Notes: generated by a model from the sequence alone, not told the origin. Shown: positions 25,081 to 39,829, counted from the stretch's first letter. The stretch is DNA of 64,000 nucleotides from Syngnathus acus (GCF_901709675.1 NC_051088.1:6459693-6523692); one strand, 5' to 3'. Translations and numbers: made by a program.

Positions 25081-28000
25081 CATTCATCAAATATCTTGGA
25101 AAAAGAGCTGACCATCTAATATTAATGTGGCATGCATGTTAGTGTTGAAATGTGCAAACGGAGAGGGAAGCTTTAAGGTGTGGTATTTTGAATTTTATTA
25201 ATATTCCCTGCTGAGTATTCCATGAAAAAGAATTCCATTGTCTATGTAAACACGTTATCTTTTCTGAAGCGGGCTATACACGTAGTGACACTTGGGCCTA
25301 TTTCGAGCATTTTCCCTCCCTAGTCAACAAGGGCTGAATTCTCGGATGCCTCCGAACGATTATCCTGAGCGATTTATCCTGTGGTGTGAGGTGTGTAAGG
25401 AGGATTCTTTCCTCACCCACACTGTTTGCAAAAGGGTTGGGGCCACCAATCTTATCACAACCTGTTTATTACTTCAGTTTGAAAATCAACCACGCTGTGC
25501 GATTGTAACAGTACAAAGTGACACGGTGAAAACAAATAGAGGAGCAACTGGTTGGATCTTTTGGATGTCTTTGGGGAGTGCAAACATGTGACTGGTGCAA
25601 CATAAAACTGTCTCCCTGCAGACTTGCTTCTTCTGGATGATATGCAGACTCTTGCTTTACTTGTGCTAGATAGAGTACAATCAAACTGCTAAAGATGAAG
25701 CTTTTTACGGTTGTCTCATTTGGAATTTCATCAAATGTATTTTTTTAATGGTGCATCCCAGCTTTGGTTTTAGGTGACCAGGCAATTTTATAAAGATTAA
25801 AGTTATGAATATCTGAGTGATAGCTTCAAAAATCATCTTGTCAACTTAATCTCAACTTTTGTTTTCTTTGCGGTGTGGCTCTAATACGCCTCCTCAATGT
25901 TCTGATGTAGGAATGTTTCTGTGTTTTATATAATGTGCTGCAAGACACAAATCTGGACTTGACTTTGGCCACCACAAATATAAACTCATAAAGAAAGACG
26001 GTACAAAATTAACCAATGATACAAAATAAAAGAGATGCATTAGAAACAAAGATAACAGTATACTATAATAATAAAGATTTATAGTCTCTGGATAGAATGA
26101 AGCATCGTTAGATATCATTGTTTTTATGTTTATCTGCCACGCCACTCACCTTAAAGTATGACTTGAAAGAGTATTTGTTGTTTTGAAGATATACTCTTGG
26201 TTAATTTATCTGTACACTTGCAAGACAATTAAAAATGTTAAAAACTCCCTATAGTAATAAAGACTTTTTTTGTGCAGATTCATATAGACACTTGGCAGGG
26301 TGTTAAAAGAAAACACCCTGGGTGTTGAATTAACAGCAGCGGATTTGTGGGGCAGAAGTTGATTTTGCTGAAAGACTGAAAACAGGAACCTTGTAAATGC
26401 AAACACTGAGGCAGGTAATACAAACGTAGATTACAGGATAGGCAGGATGGCAATGAAGTGAAAGTACAGGTAAAGAAATGGAGGGCCTCATCAAACAAGA
26501 GCTTCAGTGTGCGCACAGAGTCTGATTTATGGCTGTAAGGGAAGAATTTGAGGTGCCCAATTCCTCACTTGTCCTCACTCCACAAGTCACAATCATACTG
26601 AGTTATTTAAAAAGAAAACACTTGTGAACCTGGAGCAGTCTTTTCTTTTCAAGGTCAACACAACAAATATAAAGGTGGGCACTTGTTTGGATGTCTATGA
26701 GTCTAATAATGGCAAGCCAAAATAATCCATCATTTCATCACAAAGAATGAAACTCATATTTTTGCAATGTAAAGTTTTTACCATACATTTATTTACTTGG
26801 CGTTACTCCCTTACAACTTGCTTTATTCTTTCTTATCATATGTTAGGGAAGTGTGATTCATTCCCACTACACTTCCACACCCAGGTCAATAATTCTGTCG
26901 GACATTTGGAGTGAATTAGTGGGCCTGTCTCGTTGGGTGAGGCCCGATAAGGGAGTGGTGTGTATGTGTGTGCGCCTGTGAACACATATGGTTTAGTGTT
27001 CCAATGTGGACTTCAAAGTAAGTTTACCTGTTATAACAAAGAGGTACTCATGGGCAAGTGCTGTAGGATCTTTTTCATGAAAGCCAAAATGCATGCACAT
27101 ACACATGCAAGCACACATGGAGGCACGCACAGAATTAAGCCAAAATAGAATAGTTGTGTGTGTGTGTGTTTGTGTGCGTGTGTGTGTGCGTGTGTGCGTG
27201 TAAAACCATCCCAACTTGGCAACCACAAAGCATTGTACATCACACTATTGTAAAAATGCCTGTGATAAGTGCAGGTAGATTCACATTTGAAGACCAACAG
27301 GTTTAACCACCAGTATTACATTTGGATGAAGTATATTGTGTGTTCGCGTGTGTGTGCGCAGGGAAAATAATATAAATAGCCCGCTGGCTGACTGTCAATT
27401 TTCCTTTTGGCCCGATTGAAAGTAAGTAGGACAGCATTTGGCACCAGATAAAGTGAGTTTCCTGTTGTAACATATAGCTCTCATCGTGCCCCTGTGGTAT
27501 TTGTTTTTTTTTTTATTTATGATTTTAGTAATGCATATAAGCTTCATAAAAATGTGTGCTGACAACCTCTGAGAATCTATTGGAGAATGGAAACATCCAT
27601 ACAGACACTAGCGAAATGTCGACTGCTTTACTAACCAAATTTAGGGCTGTTATCCCACCAGGCTTAGCACCAAGCTTATAGACTGAAGTTGATTAAGAAC
27701 AAAAATATACTTTATACTGCCAGCAGTATAAAAAATGTTTTGAGGGGAAACTGTGTTATGTTTGGATCTGTTTGGTTTGGTGGACGCTGTTCCACGGCCC
27801 ATATGTTGACCAACTTCAGTCTGACTAGCATGTTTAGAAATATGTCAAAAGTCCAGTGGACCAACCAAACAGTTTTTCAAACACCACATACACTTAATGA
27901 ATGTGTCTTAGTAAAGCAATTAGATGAATATATTAAAGCTATTCGTTCTATCAACAAAGTTCTTGTCTGGTGTCCAGTTCTGATAAAACTACTGTCTGTC

Positions 28001-28505
28001 ATGTCCACACTAATCTCTTTGTTTACGAGATAACAGTCAATTCAAACACCACTTACGGGTATGTTTATACAACAGTATGCCAGTAACAACATTTAAGTGT
28101 TTACTTGGAATACTTTCTTGTACAGTTTGTCAATTTCCAGTCAAAACGTATGACAAACATCAGTTGATGGTTCACACGCATCTTCCCATCGATAATTGGC
28201 AGCACACTTTCATAAAAGTGAAGGGTAATGAAGAAAATGCATTGCTCAAATTTGCCTTTGAAACACACACACATAACACACGTTTATTGTTGAACATAAC
28301 TACACATTTAAATCTTAAAGAGCATTTGTGAACATCTTATTGAAAAACTGAAGTTGAAGATGAAAATTACATGTTCAAAAATGAACAGTCAAATTGAATA
28401 TCAGTAGCACCTATGATATTGCTCGCACAGTAGTAAAATCATAATTACAATAAGTACTGTTATGGAAAATCCAACTAAACCATAAATATACTCCAATGAA
28501 ATATA

Positions 28506-28722
28506 TCCGCCCTGAGACTGGAAGGTTGTGGGTTCAAACCCCGGCCGGGTCATACCAAAGACTATAAAAATGGGACCCATTGCCTCCCTGCTTGGCATTC
28601 AGCATCAAGGGTTGGAATTGGGGGGTTAGATCACCAAAAGATTCCCGAGCGCAGTAAATGCAGAGGACAAATTTCGCCACACCCAGATGTGTGTGTGACA
28701 ATCATTGGGTCTTTACCTTTAC
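28506..28722 (+). mobile_element. tRNA-derived SINE, truncated and internally deleted
   Basis: Closely matches the full SINE at 62901-63225 but starts after the A-box, so it lacks half of the RNA polymerase III promoter. It keeps the B-box (GGTTCAAACCCC) and the body, and lacks about 70 bases around 28652 that are present in the other copy. The tail is CTTTACC-like. It cannot be transcribed from its own promoter. Confidence 0.85.
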
Positions 28723-30489
28723 AATCAATACGGCACTAACTTTGAGTGGCTCCTTGTAACAAATTTTATTCTGCCTTTTCACATTTTTGCTCATTGTGAA
28801 AGGTCCGTGGGTAATGACATAAGGACTGCTACAATCTTGCCCAAATTTGGTAGAGCTGACGTATCAGGGAGTACAGGCAGTCTTTTGATTTGGATGAGAA
28901 GTCGACCACACCTCGGCTGTGCTCAATTTAAGGAAGAGGAGGATACAAACAGCAGAAAAAAAGGGGAATGGGTGTTGTATACTTATTAGTTGGTGACAAA
29001 GTGCAAAGTGTGTCAACTCATTCATAAGCTACAGTTCAACCAAGATTGCTTTGCTTCAGGTTGAGCAAGGTTTATGACTGTATATTCAGCTGGGTGGAAA
29101 ACGCCCTCCATCACTATGGGTCCTCAATCACGTCACGGTATGTGATTCCTTTCGTCTCCCAAAACTCAGGACACTTATTTATGAGATATTTCCCAATCTT
29201 CCTCATGCCGTTTTTACTGTAAAGGCCTGCTAATGTACCTCTCAAAAATCCCTTTGCCACAACATTTCCTATTGGAAGCACTTTGCCACTCTCCAATAGA
29301 ACTTTTATTTTTTAAATAAATTTAAATACTATTTAATATAGAGGTTCGGTGTTGGCCTGCTGCACATTGCTAGGTGCAGTATGACAAGGACTATATGCCA
29401 TAGCACAAAGTAGTTCATGCATACCTCAACTAGTTCAATCTTGTTCGAACCTTCATTACCTTGCACGATGGTCCTTTTGCAAACTAGAGACCCCCATGCA
29501 ATTATTTACTACGTGCCTACGTTCTAACCGTAATGGGGCCAAAATCACTGTCGTCTACTTCAGTGCACAATCAGTGCACTCTCATTCTCATATGAGTCAG
29601 TTTAAGTTAGCTGAGGTCAGGTTACGTCTTGAGACCATTCCAAATATTTTTCATTATAACTTGATTTGATTTTTATGATAGGATGTTCATCCAATGAACA
29701 CAACCAAACCCATGCAGCGGTGATGAAATTGATAGTGTGTGTGTGTGGGTGGGTGCATTGATGTTGTTGCATGCACGTGTGATGTTCTATGGAGACTATC
29801 ACATGACACCTGTTGTAGATGCCTTTACGACACTAAATAATTGATGCGCATCTCCACCTGCATAATGTGTTCACGCCCAATCATTGCACAACTTTTTGCC
29901 ATATCTAGAAAATGAGGTTGGTGAGTTTTTTTGTACAAACTGTGAAAAGATGAGGGCCTGAGCTGTGCTAAGCTACAATCAACAAAATGTATCATTCCTT
30001 CATGTGAGTGTCTTCCTTTTCTTACATGCCGCTACGCATATTCACACACTGCCTGACAATTCAAGAACTGCATTTATGTAATAAATCTGCACAAATTGTA
30101 ATCATATTACACTTAATCAATGTCGTAATGACTTTAGGCCAAAGCCAAAACATCACCTTAGAAGCCACTGTGTCATTCGCCAAAGGTAAAGTAAACTCAC
30201 TTTTCATATTTCTATCAGAGTACACACAGTGTACTCTGTGAATGTGTGCGGTGTACTCACAAGGCCATGTTGCCACGACTGGAGTGCAGCCAATGTATAC
30301 AGTACTTTCCTGAAATGAGGATTGCGTAATCCTTACAGTCACTTTAAGCAGTCCCAGAAACTGAAGGTTTACATGGGTACAGACTCACTCTACAAACATT
30401 TTGTATCCACTAAGTCCCATCCACACTCCTTTGTGTTCAGTTGTATTATCTGTCACACTTCTTGATCGTAACTAGGGTTGCCACTGCTT

Positions 30490-30625
30490 TACGTCAATTT
30501 CTATAGCACTTACCCTTATTAGGGTCGCGGGTGAGCAAAGTCTATCCCAGTTGACTTTGGATGAGACGTGAGGTCCAATGGCCTAGCAGGGCACAGACAA
30601 ACAGCCATTCACACCCAAGGTAGAA
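30490..30625 (-). repeat. Degraded dispersed repeat
   Basis: Diverged sequence with the order AGCACTTACCCTTATTAGGG, TATCCCAGTTGACTTTGG and AACAGCCATTCACACCC. This parallels the body of the GGAT-tailed family but is only loosely similar. Confidence 0.4.
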
Positions 30626-32150
30626 TTTTGTTTTAATAAACCCAATATGCTTGCTTTTTGGAATGTCCAATGGCCAGGTTAACCATGAATGAATGAATGA
30701 ATGAATGAATAAATAAATAAATGGGGAGAAAATGCTAATCCCACTCAGAAAGCCTAAAGCCTGGATTCTGCAACTGCGGTCTTTTTTTTGTTTTTTAGCA
30801 TGTATTATTATAATTATAGGATCTATCTGATCCAATATTAGCCAATCCAATGAGCTGTTTTTAATTGCTGCTTGACAAATTTATCAGACCACCATCACCA
30901 ATTTGTCTATCTGTCAACTTTCCCAATTTCACTTTGGATAGTAATGAGGAATTTTACCTTGAAATCACCCTTTAATACCTAAATTTCAGTTAGCAGGGCT
31001 TCCCTGAGCAGTCAGAAATGAACCAAGCAGAACATTCAACTTACATTGTTTGATCATAAAATGCAGTTAATTGGTTCTGAAAGATTAGACTTAAAGGAGA
31101 AAAAATGAACCATGCAGAGAGCAATGTGATGTTTGGTCTTACAATGAAAGTGACATTTTGCGCTTGGACTGAGTTTGGAGCCTCCAGTGATAACCTGTAG
31201 GGCAAAATTAAATGAACGGCACAGTATAATGGTGAAAATAGAAGAGCAACATTACTCAATTTCCTACATTTCTTTTGGGAAAATTAGTTACATTGTGACA
31301 AGTGGGTCCACTGTGGGGTATATAAACCCCATCTCATAGATTTTGGATGCCTGCTACTAAGGGGAAAGCACAATGAAGTTTGGAAGAGATCACCCAGAAT
31401 TTTCCATGTTCTTGTTTTGATGAAGTCATACTGTCAATTTCAAACATGGTATTAACCAAGTTTATTTGACTTTGCTTCATGTTTTTGATATCATTCAGAT
31501 TTTTGAGTAATATGGAATGATCTCGTCAGGCCTGTCAATGTTCCAAAGAACTGTTGTTTGGTTGTCAAAGGCATCCGGTCCAAGAGTTGCTTTCGGTTCT
31601 CGAGATCTGGAGTGCATTCCAGAGAGCAAATTGCTTGGGAAAACATAACCAGGTAGACGGGTTTAACGACACGTGTTGTGGCCCGAAGAAGAATACATGA
31701 AGATCACACTGTGGTTGAAAGGACAAAGGATATAGTGAGACACAAATTTGGGAAGAAAATTATACAGGGATTGTAGTTTGTAAAGAAATAAATGCTTTGG
31801 GTGGTAAGAAGGCTTAGCAAGGAGGGATGCATGAGCAGAGCTGTTATTTCCTACCCGCTGAGTATGCCACAGCGAGATAACAATCCAACACTTTTTTAAA
31901 AAGCATGTGGGGATATGGAGTGGGTTTTTTTTTCCCGACAGGCATTGTTTTAGAACGCAGTGGCTACACCTCTCTTGTTGCTCGCTCCCCCTGCCGACTG
32001 ATAAGACCCCAACTGTGCAACAACACGCCCACGCCCTCCCCACTGCTTTGAAACTCCATCTTAGCTACTTGGTTATCTTTGCTGGATGTCTCTCTATTTC
32101 CCTCACTCACTCACAATCTCATAATCAACAAACACTTGAGCGTGTGGACT

Positions 32151-32179
32151 CGCACACACGCACACGCACACACACACAC

Positions 32180-32233
<54 letters not shown>
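32151..32233. repeat. CA microsatellite
   Basis: About 40 CA units with a few CG interruptions. Frames through it read as Thr-His repeats and are not genes. Confidence 0.95.
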
Positions 32234-32235
<2 letters not shown>

Positions 32236-35200
32236 ACAGATAGACTTACAAACAGTCAAAAGTAAGTTGCAGCAGACGCATGAAGACATTTGCACACAGT
32301 GGGGCGGGGGCTGCCTGTTACGCAATAAAGGGGAGTTACAGTGCTGTAAAGAAAGGCTCTATGTGCATGGAAAGGAATATTGCACGGTATTTCTTTTTTC
32401 ACTGCTTACCTGGCACACCTGCACCATACTGCCCCCTACTGCAACAAAGACACACAAAGTGAAGTTACAGACTTGTGGCAGTCACATTTTTATTAGTTTT
32501 GTAAGACTGATGAAAATTGCTGTACAACTAATGAATGAATGAATGAATGAATAACTTAATACACAAATACATGAATAGATTTTAAAGATAACTTGTCTTC
32601 ATTCACATCATTCCAAAGGGATTATAGTGACTGAGCATAATTGAGAACACTTTAATCAACCATAGTGTTGGAACATTTTAATCAACCATAGAGTTGGAAT
32701 GTTTGATAATTTTTCAAAATGTAATATTTTGTCTAAATGTAAAACCAGGAGCAAACCTGTTTTCAAAAAGATCTCCTAAGTCTTTTGCCACTTTCCTTTG
32801 TCTTTTCTGACAAAAAGTGACCCATTTATCAAAGAAAATGTATTGTTATGCAACAAATTAATCTTGACCAATAATTTTGATATTAACTGTGAATAAATGT
32901 AGGATTACCACTGCTCGAGGGGATTTCGGGCAGGAGGCCATTGTTGGGTATCACTATTATATTGAGCAGCCACATAATGTTTTTTTAACCAAGTATTTCG
33001 TACATGACCTCATGAGGTTCACGGTTGAGCTGGTGTCATTTCCTGCTGACTTTAGGCGAGCCTATGACTTTATTATTGTTTGAATTTAGAACAACCAGAA
33101 TTGTTTTATTTGCACTTTTATTTGTTTCGTGGTTGCTTTATTGTTTGTTTGACAATATCTTATTTAGATACATGATACTATGAAGTGGTACAATTTGGTG
33201 TTATTGTTCTACCGAATTACATTCACTCTAGTTGTCCACATGATAATGTCCAGATGTCTTCTGAGCACAGTGGCAAAAGAACAAGCCCCCATTGTGCAGC
33301 TCATCTGCACGGGTGTGTAACCTGATGCCGTTATATAATAGCTTGGCTCGAACGATTTGCACATCTGAGGAAGGAGATCCCAGGGATGTTAAGCCAATCA
33401 ACGAGAAAATATGCAGGATGTTTGAAGTGATTTCCTATTTTTGAGGGAAGCATGTTTTCTCCATTTTGGCCAATGAGTCAACTTCTACAAATTGTTGCCA
33501 CAGAGTTTCCAATGCATCCATACTAGTCATTTCATGGTAGGCTGGCGCAGGCATCCATGACTAAATAGCTCCATGCAGCTGCAGGTTCACTGGAGCTTAA
33601 ACACTCTAGTTATCCAGTAAACCATTGACAAATAAGTCAGGGGTAAGGGTCATCTCAACAGAGTGCTGACTAAATACTATCGGTAAGATGACATCATACC
33701 TGGTTTTAGAATGTGTCCACTTGTACATGGGACATTTGCCCACATACTGGAACCCAAAGGGTAAAAAAAGGTCATCTTTTTCTCATCATGAGAACACATT
33801 TACAGGCATGCCAGATAAGGAATTTTTATCCAATCAGAAGTCAGAATTAAGTCAATTGTGGCAAATTTGGTCAAATAATCAAAAATAAATTCGAGACATG
33901 TTAAGAGGTATTGGACTAAAAAACTGAGGATCTGGATTGGGAAATAAAAGCACATAAAAGTCTGCCTTTGCTTTATCATAACAGTGAATAATTTCACGAC
34001 TGATTTAGTAATTAGGTTGAACCCACAGTCCACTTGGTGATGCTTGACATTAAGCTGTCTGCTAAATGAATAAATCATTAAACAATCAGGTATTCCCCAC
34101 CAATTTAACGACTAATCCAGCCTTCCTTCCTCTGCGGCGCCCCCTGATAAGGGCCAGTTTCAGCTGTCCTTGTGAAGACATGTCCTTATCAGTGCTTTTG
34201 TTGTGTTTAGGTACAAACAGCGCATTCCTGCGGGGGAGATGGTTGTGCGCCATTGGATCGGAACACAGCCCTGAAGTTGGAAGGTCAGAAAGCGATAGAA
34301 GGCAGGATTGAAGGTAAAAGAGTGTGGGAGGCGTTGGGTAAGAGAAGGAGGGAACAAGGCAGGAATGAGTAAAAAGAAAAAAAAGGCGTTGCACACCAGC
34401 TCTGGGTCGGACGAAAGGGCGATGGGGAGTAAATCACAAAGTGTGTGAAAGATAGACGACCCTGGGAAGAAGGAGCGGTGGCAGACTGTAACTGTGAAAT
34501 GTAAACTGCAGTTGCAACTTGAGGGGAGTCGTGAAGAAAAAGCAGGAAGGCGATAAGAGTCAACCAAGAAGAAGACTGCATAATTAGCACTTGGCACATA
34601 GCCCTAGTTGTGGGATAAACAGTCTTAATGAAAAGCCAGAGCACAGAGAGTGTGGGAGGCCACCAAAGTCTTGCAACTTTTGCATTTTCCTGCACTGTGA
34701 TTGGTCATCGGCCACCACTCCCAAAGTCATAAAGTCAAGTGGCAAGACAAAGTGATTAAACGTAATGAAATAACAGCAAAGGCCATTGCTCAAGCTGTCG
34801 GGAAAGAAAATTGAATTGAGCAAACAGTGGGAGGGGTTTTCAAGACTCGAAAATAAATAGTCATAGTAGTTGTAGTAGTAGCGAGTTTTCCTTTGACATG
34901 GTGTCCCACCAGATGGCACAGTTTTTCTTTGCTGACAATTTGCATTTTATATTTAACACAGAGTATGTATGCCCTAGTGGCCTAAAGGAGAAAACAGGGA
35001 GCACCGAGCTCCAAAAGGTCAGCAGGTCACCTCCTGACATGTCAACAGATAGCTGCCAGACAGACAAATTCCTAGCGGCACTGTGAGAGGTGTCCAAATT
35101 GTCATTTTGCCTCTTCATATAGATACGCTGCTACTGGTATACATATGTTATATTCTTCACTCGTCTCACTCATTTTCAATACGTATGTGCAGTATGTAGT

Positions 35201-35845
35201 CACACAGGAGCGTGTTTGCCTGCAAATTGGAGAGGTGCACAAAAAGTGCACTGCTTTTTGTACCATTTGGAATCCATTAAATTCATACAACGCTGCAGTG
35301 ACGTGGCATGGAAAAAAAGGAATGGAAAGGCAGAAATAAAAAAAGGGAGTGGAAAACCATCGCTGGATGTAATGCTTTCCAGACGTGCATATGGTCGTTT
35401 CGGATATCTGAGGGTGGCGACGAACGGGAAAAATACACAAAAGAACTTCCTGAAAGGGGGGATACCCTGATGCGAGAAGGATTTCCCTCAAACCGCCTCC
35501 GCTCCGTATCCACGTCTCATTTCATGTGAGGCGGCCGTTGGCTAGCCACAACCTGATTATATGGTAGAAATGAGTCAGTCACCTGAAATAGACTCCAAAT
35601 TCAAGAGGCACTTATGAGATGGGCGGGGAAAACCAATGGCATCCAAAAAATAGGGATGACTTTTCCTTTCTATATTGCTTTTCAAGTTATATAAGTCTCG
35701 TCTGCAGAATTTTCTGGATATATCTGCTGTCAACCACTAGTCATACGTGGGGATACTGTTCATTTAGGAGGCTGTTCTCACGTTTCCTCACAATGTCTCA
35801 TTAGATTATAGACATTCTTTTCTCAATGAGTAATTCGTAGAAACC

Positions 35846-35910
35846 GCTTGAATGTAATTCAGTGCTTGAATGTAATTCAGTGCTTGAATGTAATTCAGTG
35901 CTTGAATAAA
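35846..35910. repeat. 18-bp tandem repeat, about 3.5 copies
   Basis: Unit GCTTGAATGTAATTCAGT starts at 35846, 35864 and 35882, then a partial copy at 35900. The units are identical, so the expansion is recent. It lies about 100 bp from the MITE at 36011. Confidence 0.9.
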
Positions 35911-36010
35911 GATATACATTGCCAACTTAGATTTCACTGGAACACATTTCTTTGGGTCAGTAGCTCTTGTAAAACAAAGCAGCTTCAGTCTATTTGACTA
36001 TCACTGAACT

Positions 36011-36299
36011 CAGTGGCGTAGCCAGGAATTTTTCCAGTAGGGGCGCGCGCCCACAGGAAAAAAAATCGAACATCACCCACGCCGTTCGCTGATCGCTAAA
36101 ACAACATCCGGGTCCGGGAGGCAAACGGTGAATGGATAACATCGCGCACATAGAATAGCGCAAGCACATTCGCGCAAGACCGAAAGAAAAAAACGGCATG
36201 AAAATGAAGAATCGAAAAAGCTCGATTTTTTTCAACCGGGGCGCAGGGAGTCCTAACCGGGGCGCCGCCCCGGCTCGCCCCGGCTTGGCTACGCCACTG
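36011..36299. mobile_element. hAT-type MITE, copy 1 (289 bp)
   Basis: Ends are inverted repeats: CAGTGGCGTAGCCAGG at the left and the complement of CAGTGGCGTAGCCAAG at the right. The element is flanked by a perfect 8-bp target-site duplication, ACTGAACT, at 36003-36010 and 36300-36307. The 8-bp duplication and CAG...CTG ends fit the hAT superfamily. There is no transposase; a frame of about 80 codons on the minus strand is shared with the copy at 42158 only because the DNA is shared. The inner region is GC-rich, with a CCGGGGCG-type repeat near the right end. Confidence 0.9.
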
Positions 36300-37431
36300 A
36301 CTGAACTTGTTTCACAATCATATGAAATCCAAGAAATGATGAGTTGTCAATTTTGAAAAAGGAAGACCTCCCATGACAAAAGAGACGGCCTTGTCATTGG
36401 CCTCTCCTTTGAATCATGCGCAATGAAGAAGAACACTTCCCTCTCACACGCATTGCTATCAATGGATGATTCTTCCCAAGACCATCTTGGCCAGTTGGTA
36501 CATTCCTTGTGACCAGACAGTGGTCATTTTTCTACCCACTCACTTCAGGCTTTTTGTCCTTGACTATGAATTGCCTGGAAGGACTTTCTTCACCGTCCAC
36601 TCAAACGAGCCCATTGTGTCCAAAAACATCTCTCGCAGCAGCTCGGCACCACGGGAGTTGAGCACCTAAAAAATCAACTGTGGCTACTGCGGTGTGGTCT
36701 TGCACACACTTGTGAAATGTGGTGTGTCAAATCCAGCAGGGGTTTGCCAGGAGCCTTCTGAACCGGCCTTTCGTGTGTGCTCAAAGGACGGGTAAAAATA
36801 ATAGCCTACCGAAACAGAGGCCTTCTTCCCAAAATGAAGTCTGATGTGTTTCCCGTTGCCGTGGAAACACAGCGAGGACTCGGTTTGGAATTTTTCTCTT
36901 CCTTGCACAATTCAACATCAGTCAGTGGGAGGAGGTTCTGGGAGCAATTACAGAGTGAAGACGCGGGTTGCAATGAGAGAGAGGAGACGCGGCGGCCATA
37001 ATGTCTGCGTGGAAGAAAGAAGCTGACAGGGTGAAAAAGAAGATTTAGGCCATGTATTCACTCTTGTGTGAGCACTATAGGAAGAAGAAGAAGAAAAAAA
37101 AAAACTTTCCACCCCATTGCGCTGTAGACTGTGTTTCGTTAAGGAAAACACCGTCCTATAGGTCAGATGCTGGCTTTGTCTTCTTTTGAAGCTCGGATCT
37201 TCCCTCAATGCTCTCGTAATGTCATTCCGTACAGCCACGAGAAGAAAACACAATGTTCCTGTTTAGAATTCATGTTTCCCTTTCATGTGCAGGAGAACAC
37301 GTCTCCACTATTGCATACCAACCAAACAACTGCCACCTAGAAGTGTAAATCATCACACTCCATCTAGCCTCTGCACAGAACGCATCTAGCACAGACTGTG
37401 TATACATTCCAGGTCTGAGCTGGTTGTGAGC

Positions 37432-37632
<201 letters not shown>

Positions 37633-39829
37633 TGCAGTGAAATGTGTTCAACAAATGGCATATTGTTTAAAAAGGTCACTTTTCCACGTCACTGCCCCCA
37701 TAACGTTATGTAACAGGCCTTTAAAGCGACTCCACAGCAACAGACAAAAAAAGTTGTGTGTGCGTGCATGTGCGTGTGCGCGAGCGCGTGCGCGTGTGTT
37801 TGAGCAAAAGGACCAAAATGCACATAAAATGCACAAGGGGCTCCACAGCAAACATTCCCAGATGGACGTTCCCTCTCAATTTATGATATAAACCCTGTGT
37901 CTAAAAGTGTTGGTACTAATATCATATAGCAAAGTAATGTCTTCCACATGTGCGTGTTTAGTTTAGGGAACGTTTTTCCAGTGCCCCACCCTGAAAAGAC
38001 CAGAATTCATGTACACCCAGACAGACATGCAACCTCTGACCACCAGGAAGTGCGTCTGAATCAAACCGTTGTTGTGGCTTTTTTGGTGCTCATTTGCATT
38101 GTTCCAGCTGTCACGCTTTGCCTTCTGATATTTAGTCTGATATTAGGTTGCAGCGAACCCTCACCGGGCACTTCATTAGGAATACCTTTACATGAAGGAC
38201 TGTTTTTGACTGTATATTTCGTGGTGTCAGGTCATTTGATTGTTTGGTGTCTGATGAATCTATGTGAGTTGGGCTTCATATTTCATGCATGACCTAATAA
38301 CACAAATGTCATTCATTCATTCATTCATTCATTCATTCATCACCACCAACAACAACAACTAGTCAGAGAGATATTACGTCGCTAATTTGAGAGGTATTGT
38401 GTCAATTGGTGTTTGCTCATCATTGAACAGGATTATGGAAAAACTACATTGAGTTGACTTTTTGAAAACACAGTAATTGTTGGTGAAAACCCATACAAAA
38501 TAAAATGCAAATATTCCCCCACCCCACCCAGAAATAGAAACGATAGAGCCCAGTCTGTCTATCCTAACATTTAATGTCAAGACTTGGCTGTTGTGTTTGT
38601 GTGCAGCTTTACAATATGATTGTCAATGTGCTGCTGATTGGGTAACATCCTAATCAATTTGATAATGCAAATGTGAAGGATAATTCAGGAGCGGACAGTG
38701 ACCCCCCCACCCAGCACTGCCATTGTTCATAGCAACACAGAGCAGAATGCACAAACACATTTTAAAAAATATATCAAGAGTACAAATTACATTGTAAGAA
38801 ACGATCAAAGTTTTTTAGAAGAAGTCTTTTCTCACTCTTTTCTCACAATCTCACATAGTTACAAAGTCAGCCTTGTGACATTGGAGCTGACCTCCCCCAC
38901 CACCCCCAGAAAATAAAAGCTGCAACCATATTGAAGCTGTGACTGAAGGCCTGCTGTAGGAGTTTCACTGAAATTCTCTACTGTGGCTTGTCCTCCCACT
39001 GATTTAGGTGTCTAGTTATGAGAAGCCAAGGGCTTGATTAGCAGCTGACCCCTTGTCAAAAACTGGACAATTCTTTGACTGGGTCTGCGAATGAAACTTC
39101 TCAGTTGTCTCATTGCTGCCGAATTGTCAGGGCTTGCTCTGATTTAACGCTTTCCGTGGGTGTTCTGGCCTCAAAGGTCAAAACAGAGAAAGGATGGACC
39201 CCTTGAACAAAAACTCCACAGTCTGAGTCGTCCAAGTCAGCCAAGATGCTGATTTTTTTGTTTCTCTCTCTCCCTCTTTCTCTTTCAATGGGGAATTTAA
39301 AAGAACCGACCAGCACAGTACTGATATCTCAGTAGTGGATTATCTCAGTGACGACCGCTTTCACACTCACAGGGTATAAATACCACACCGAATGTGTTTA
39401 TGTGTGAGTGCATGCTTCTGACTTTTACACCAGCACACATACTTACAAGGAGCGTGCTACATTCAGACTTCAGGTGCAATTGCCTTGTGACATCCTGACT
39501 CAGCATCTGTCAAGTAATGAGCATCTCCACTCCTATTCCAAGTACTCATGGACGCCTCTCACACTTAGGTGTGGCTATAGCAGTTAGTTAAAACTCAAGA
39601 ATAGTTTATTGTTATTATTCTTATTATTACAGTGTGACTTCTCAGAGTAAACAAAACCCAGTCCAGTAACATGTATGGTGCAGATGGAGATTTGAATGTA
39701 GCTTGTAGTGTTGTTTTTACTCTTCATATCACATTCTTCTTCTCTTAAGGTTGCTCCTGTGTTTTGAAAAAAAGCCACTCAAAGTCAAAGACAGCACAAA
39801 ACACCCAGTTAATCGGTCTCTCATGACGT

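Larger units (their letters stand above)
25085..36002. other. Intergenic, no gene seen
   Basis: No convincing host gene. Separately listed are a truncated SINE (28506), a degraded repeat (30490), CA repeats and an 18-bp tandem array. A GT/GC-rich run lies at 27154-27200. Single AP-1 consensus sites occur at 29593, 33474 and 35571. A minus-strand frame of about 63 codons at 29112-29311 has protein-like composition but no recognised family. The GC-richer block at 34100-35500 has many overlapping frames, none of which looks coding. Confidence 0.5.

Noticed and set aside
27689-28033. A 114-codon plus-strand frame
   Set aside because: No domain, no splice or promoter context and low-complexity hydrophobic composition. 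Treated as chance.
31907-32542. A 211-codon plus-strand frame
   Set aside because: Its core is the CA microsatellite read as Thr-His. The flanks show no recognisable domain.
34160-34695. Overlapping minus-strand frames of 136-145 codons
   Set aside because: Several frames are open at once in a region rich in purines on the plus strand. The translations are Phe/Leu/Ser-rich with no domain, so skewed composition explains them.
35990-36235. Frame of about 80 codons repeated almost exactly at 42155-42439
   Set aside because: The repetition is due to the two MITE copies. The frame crosses the element ends and has no transposase motif.
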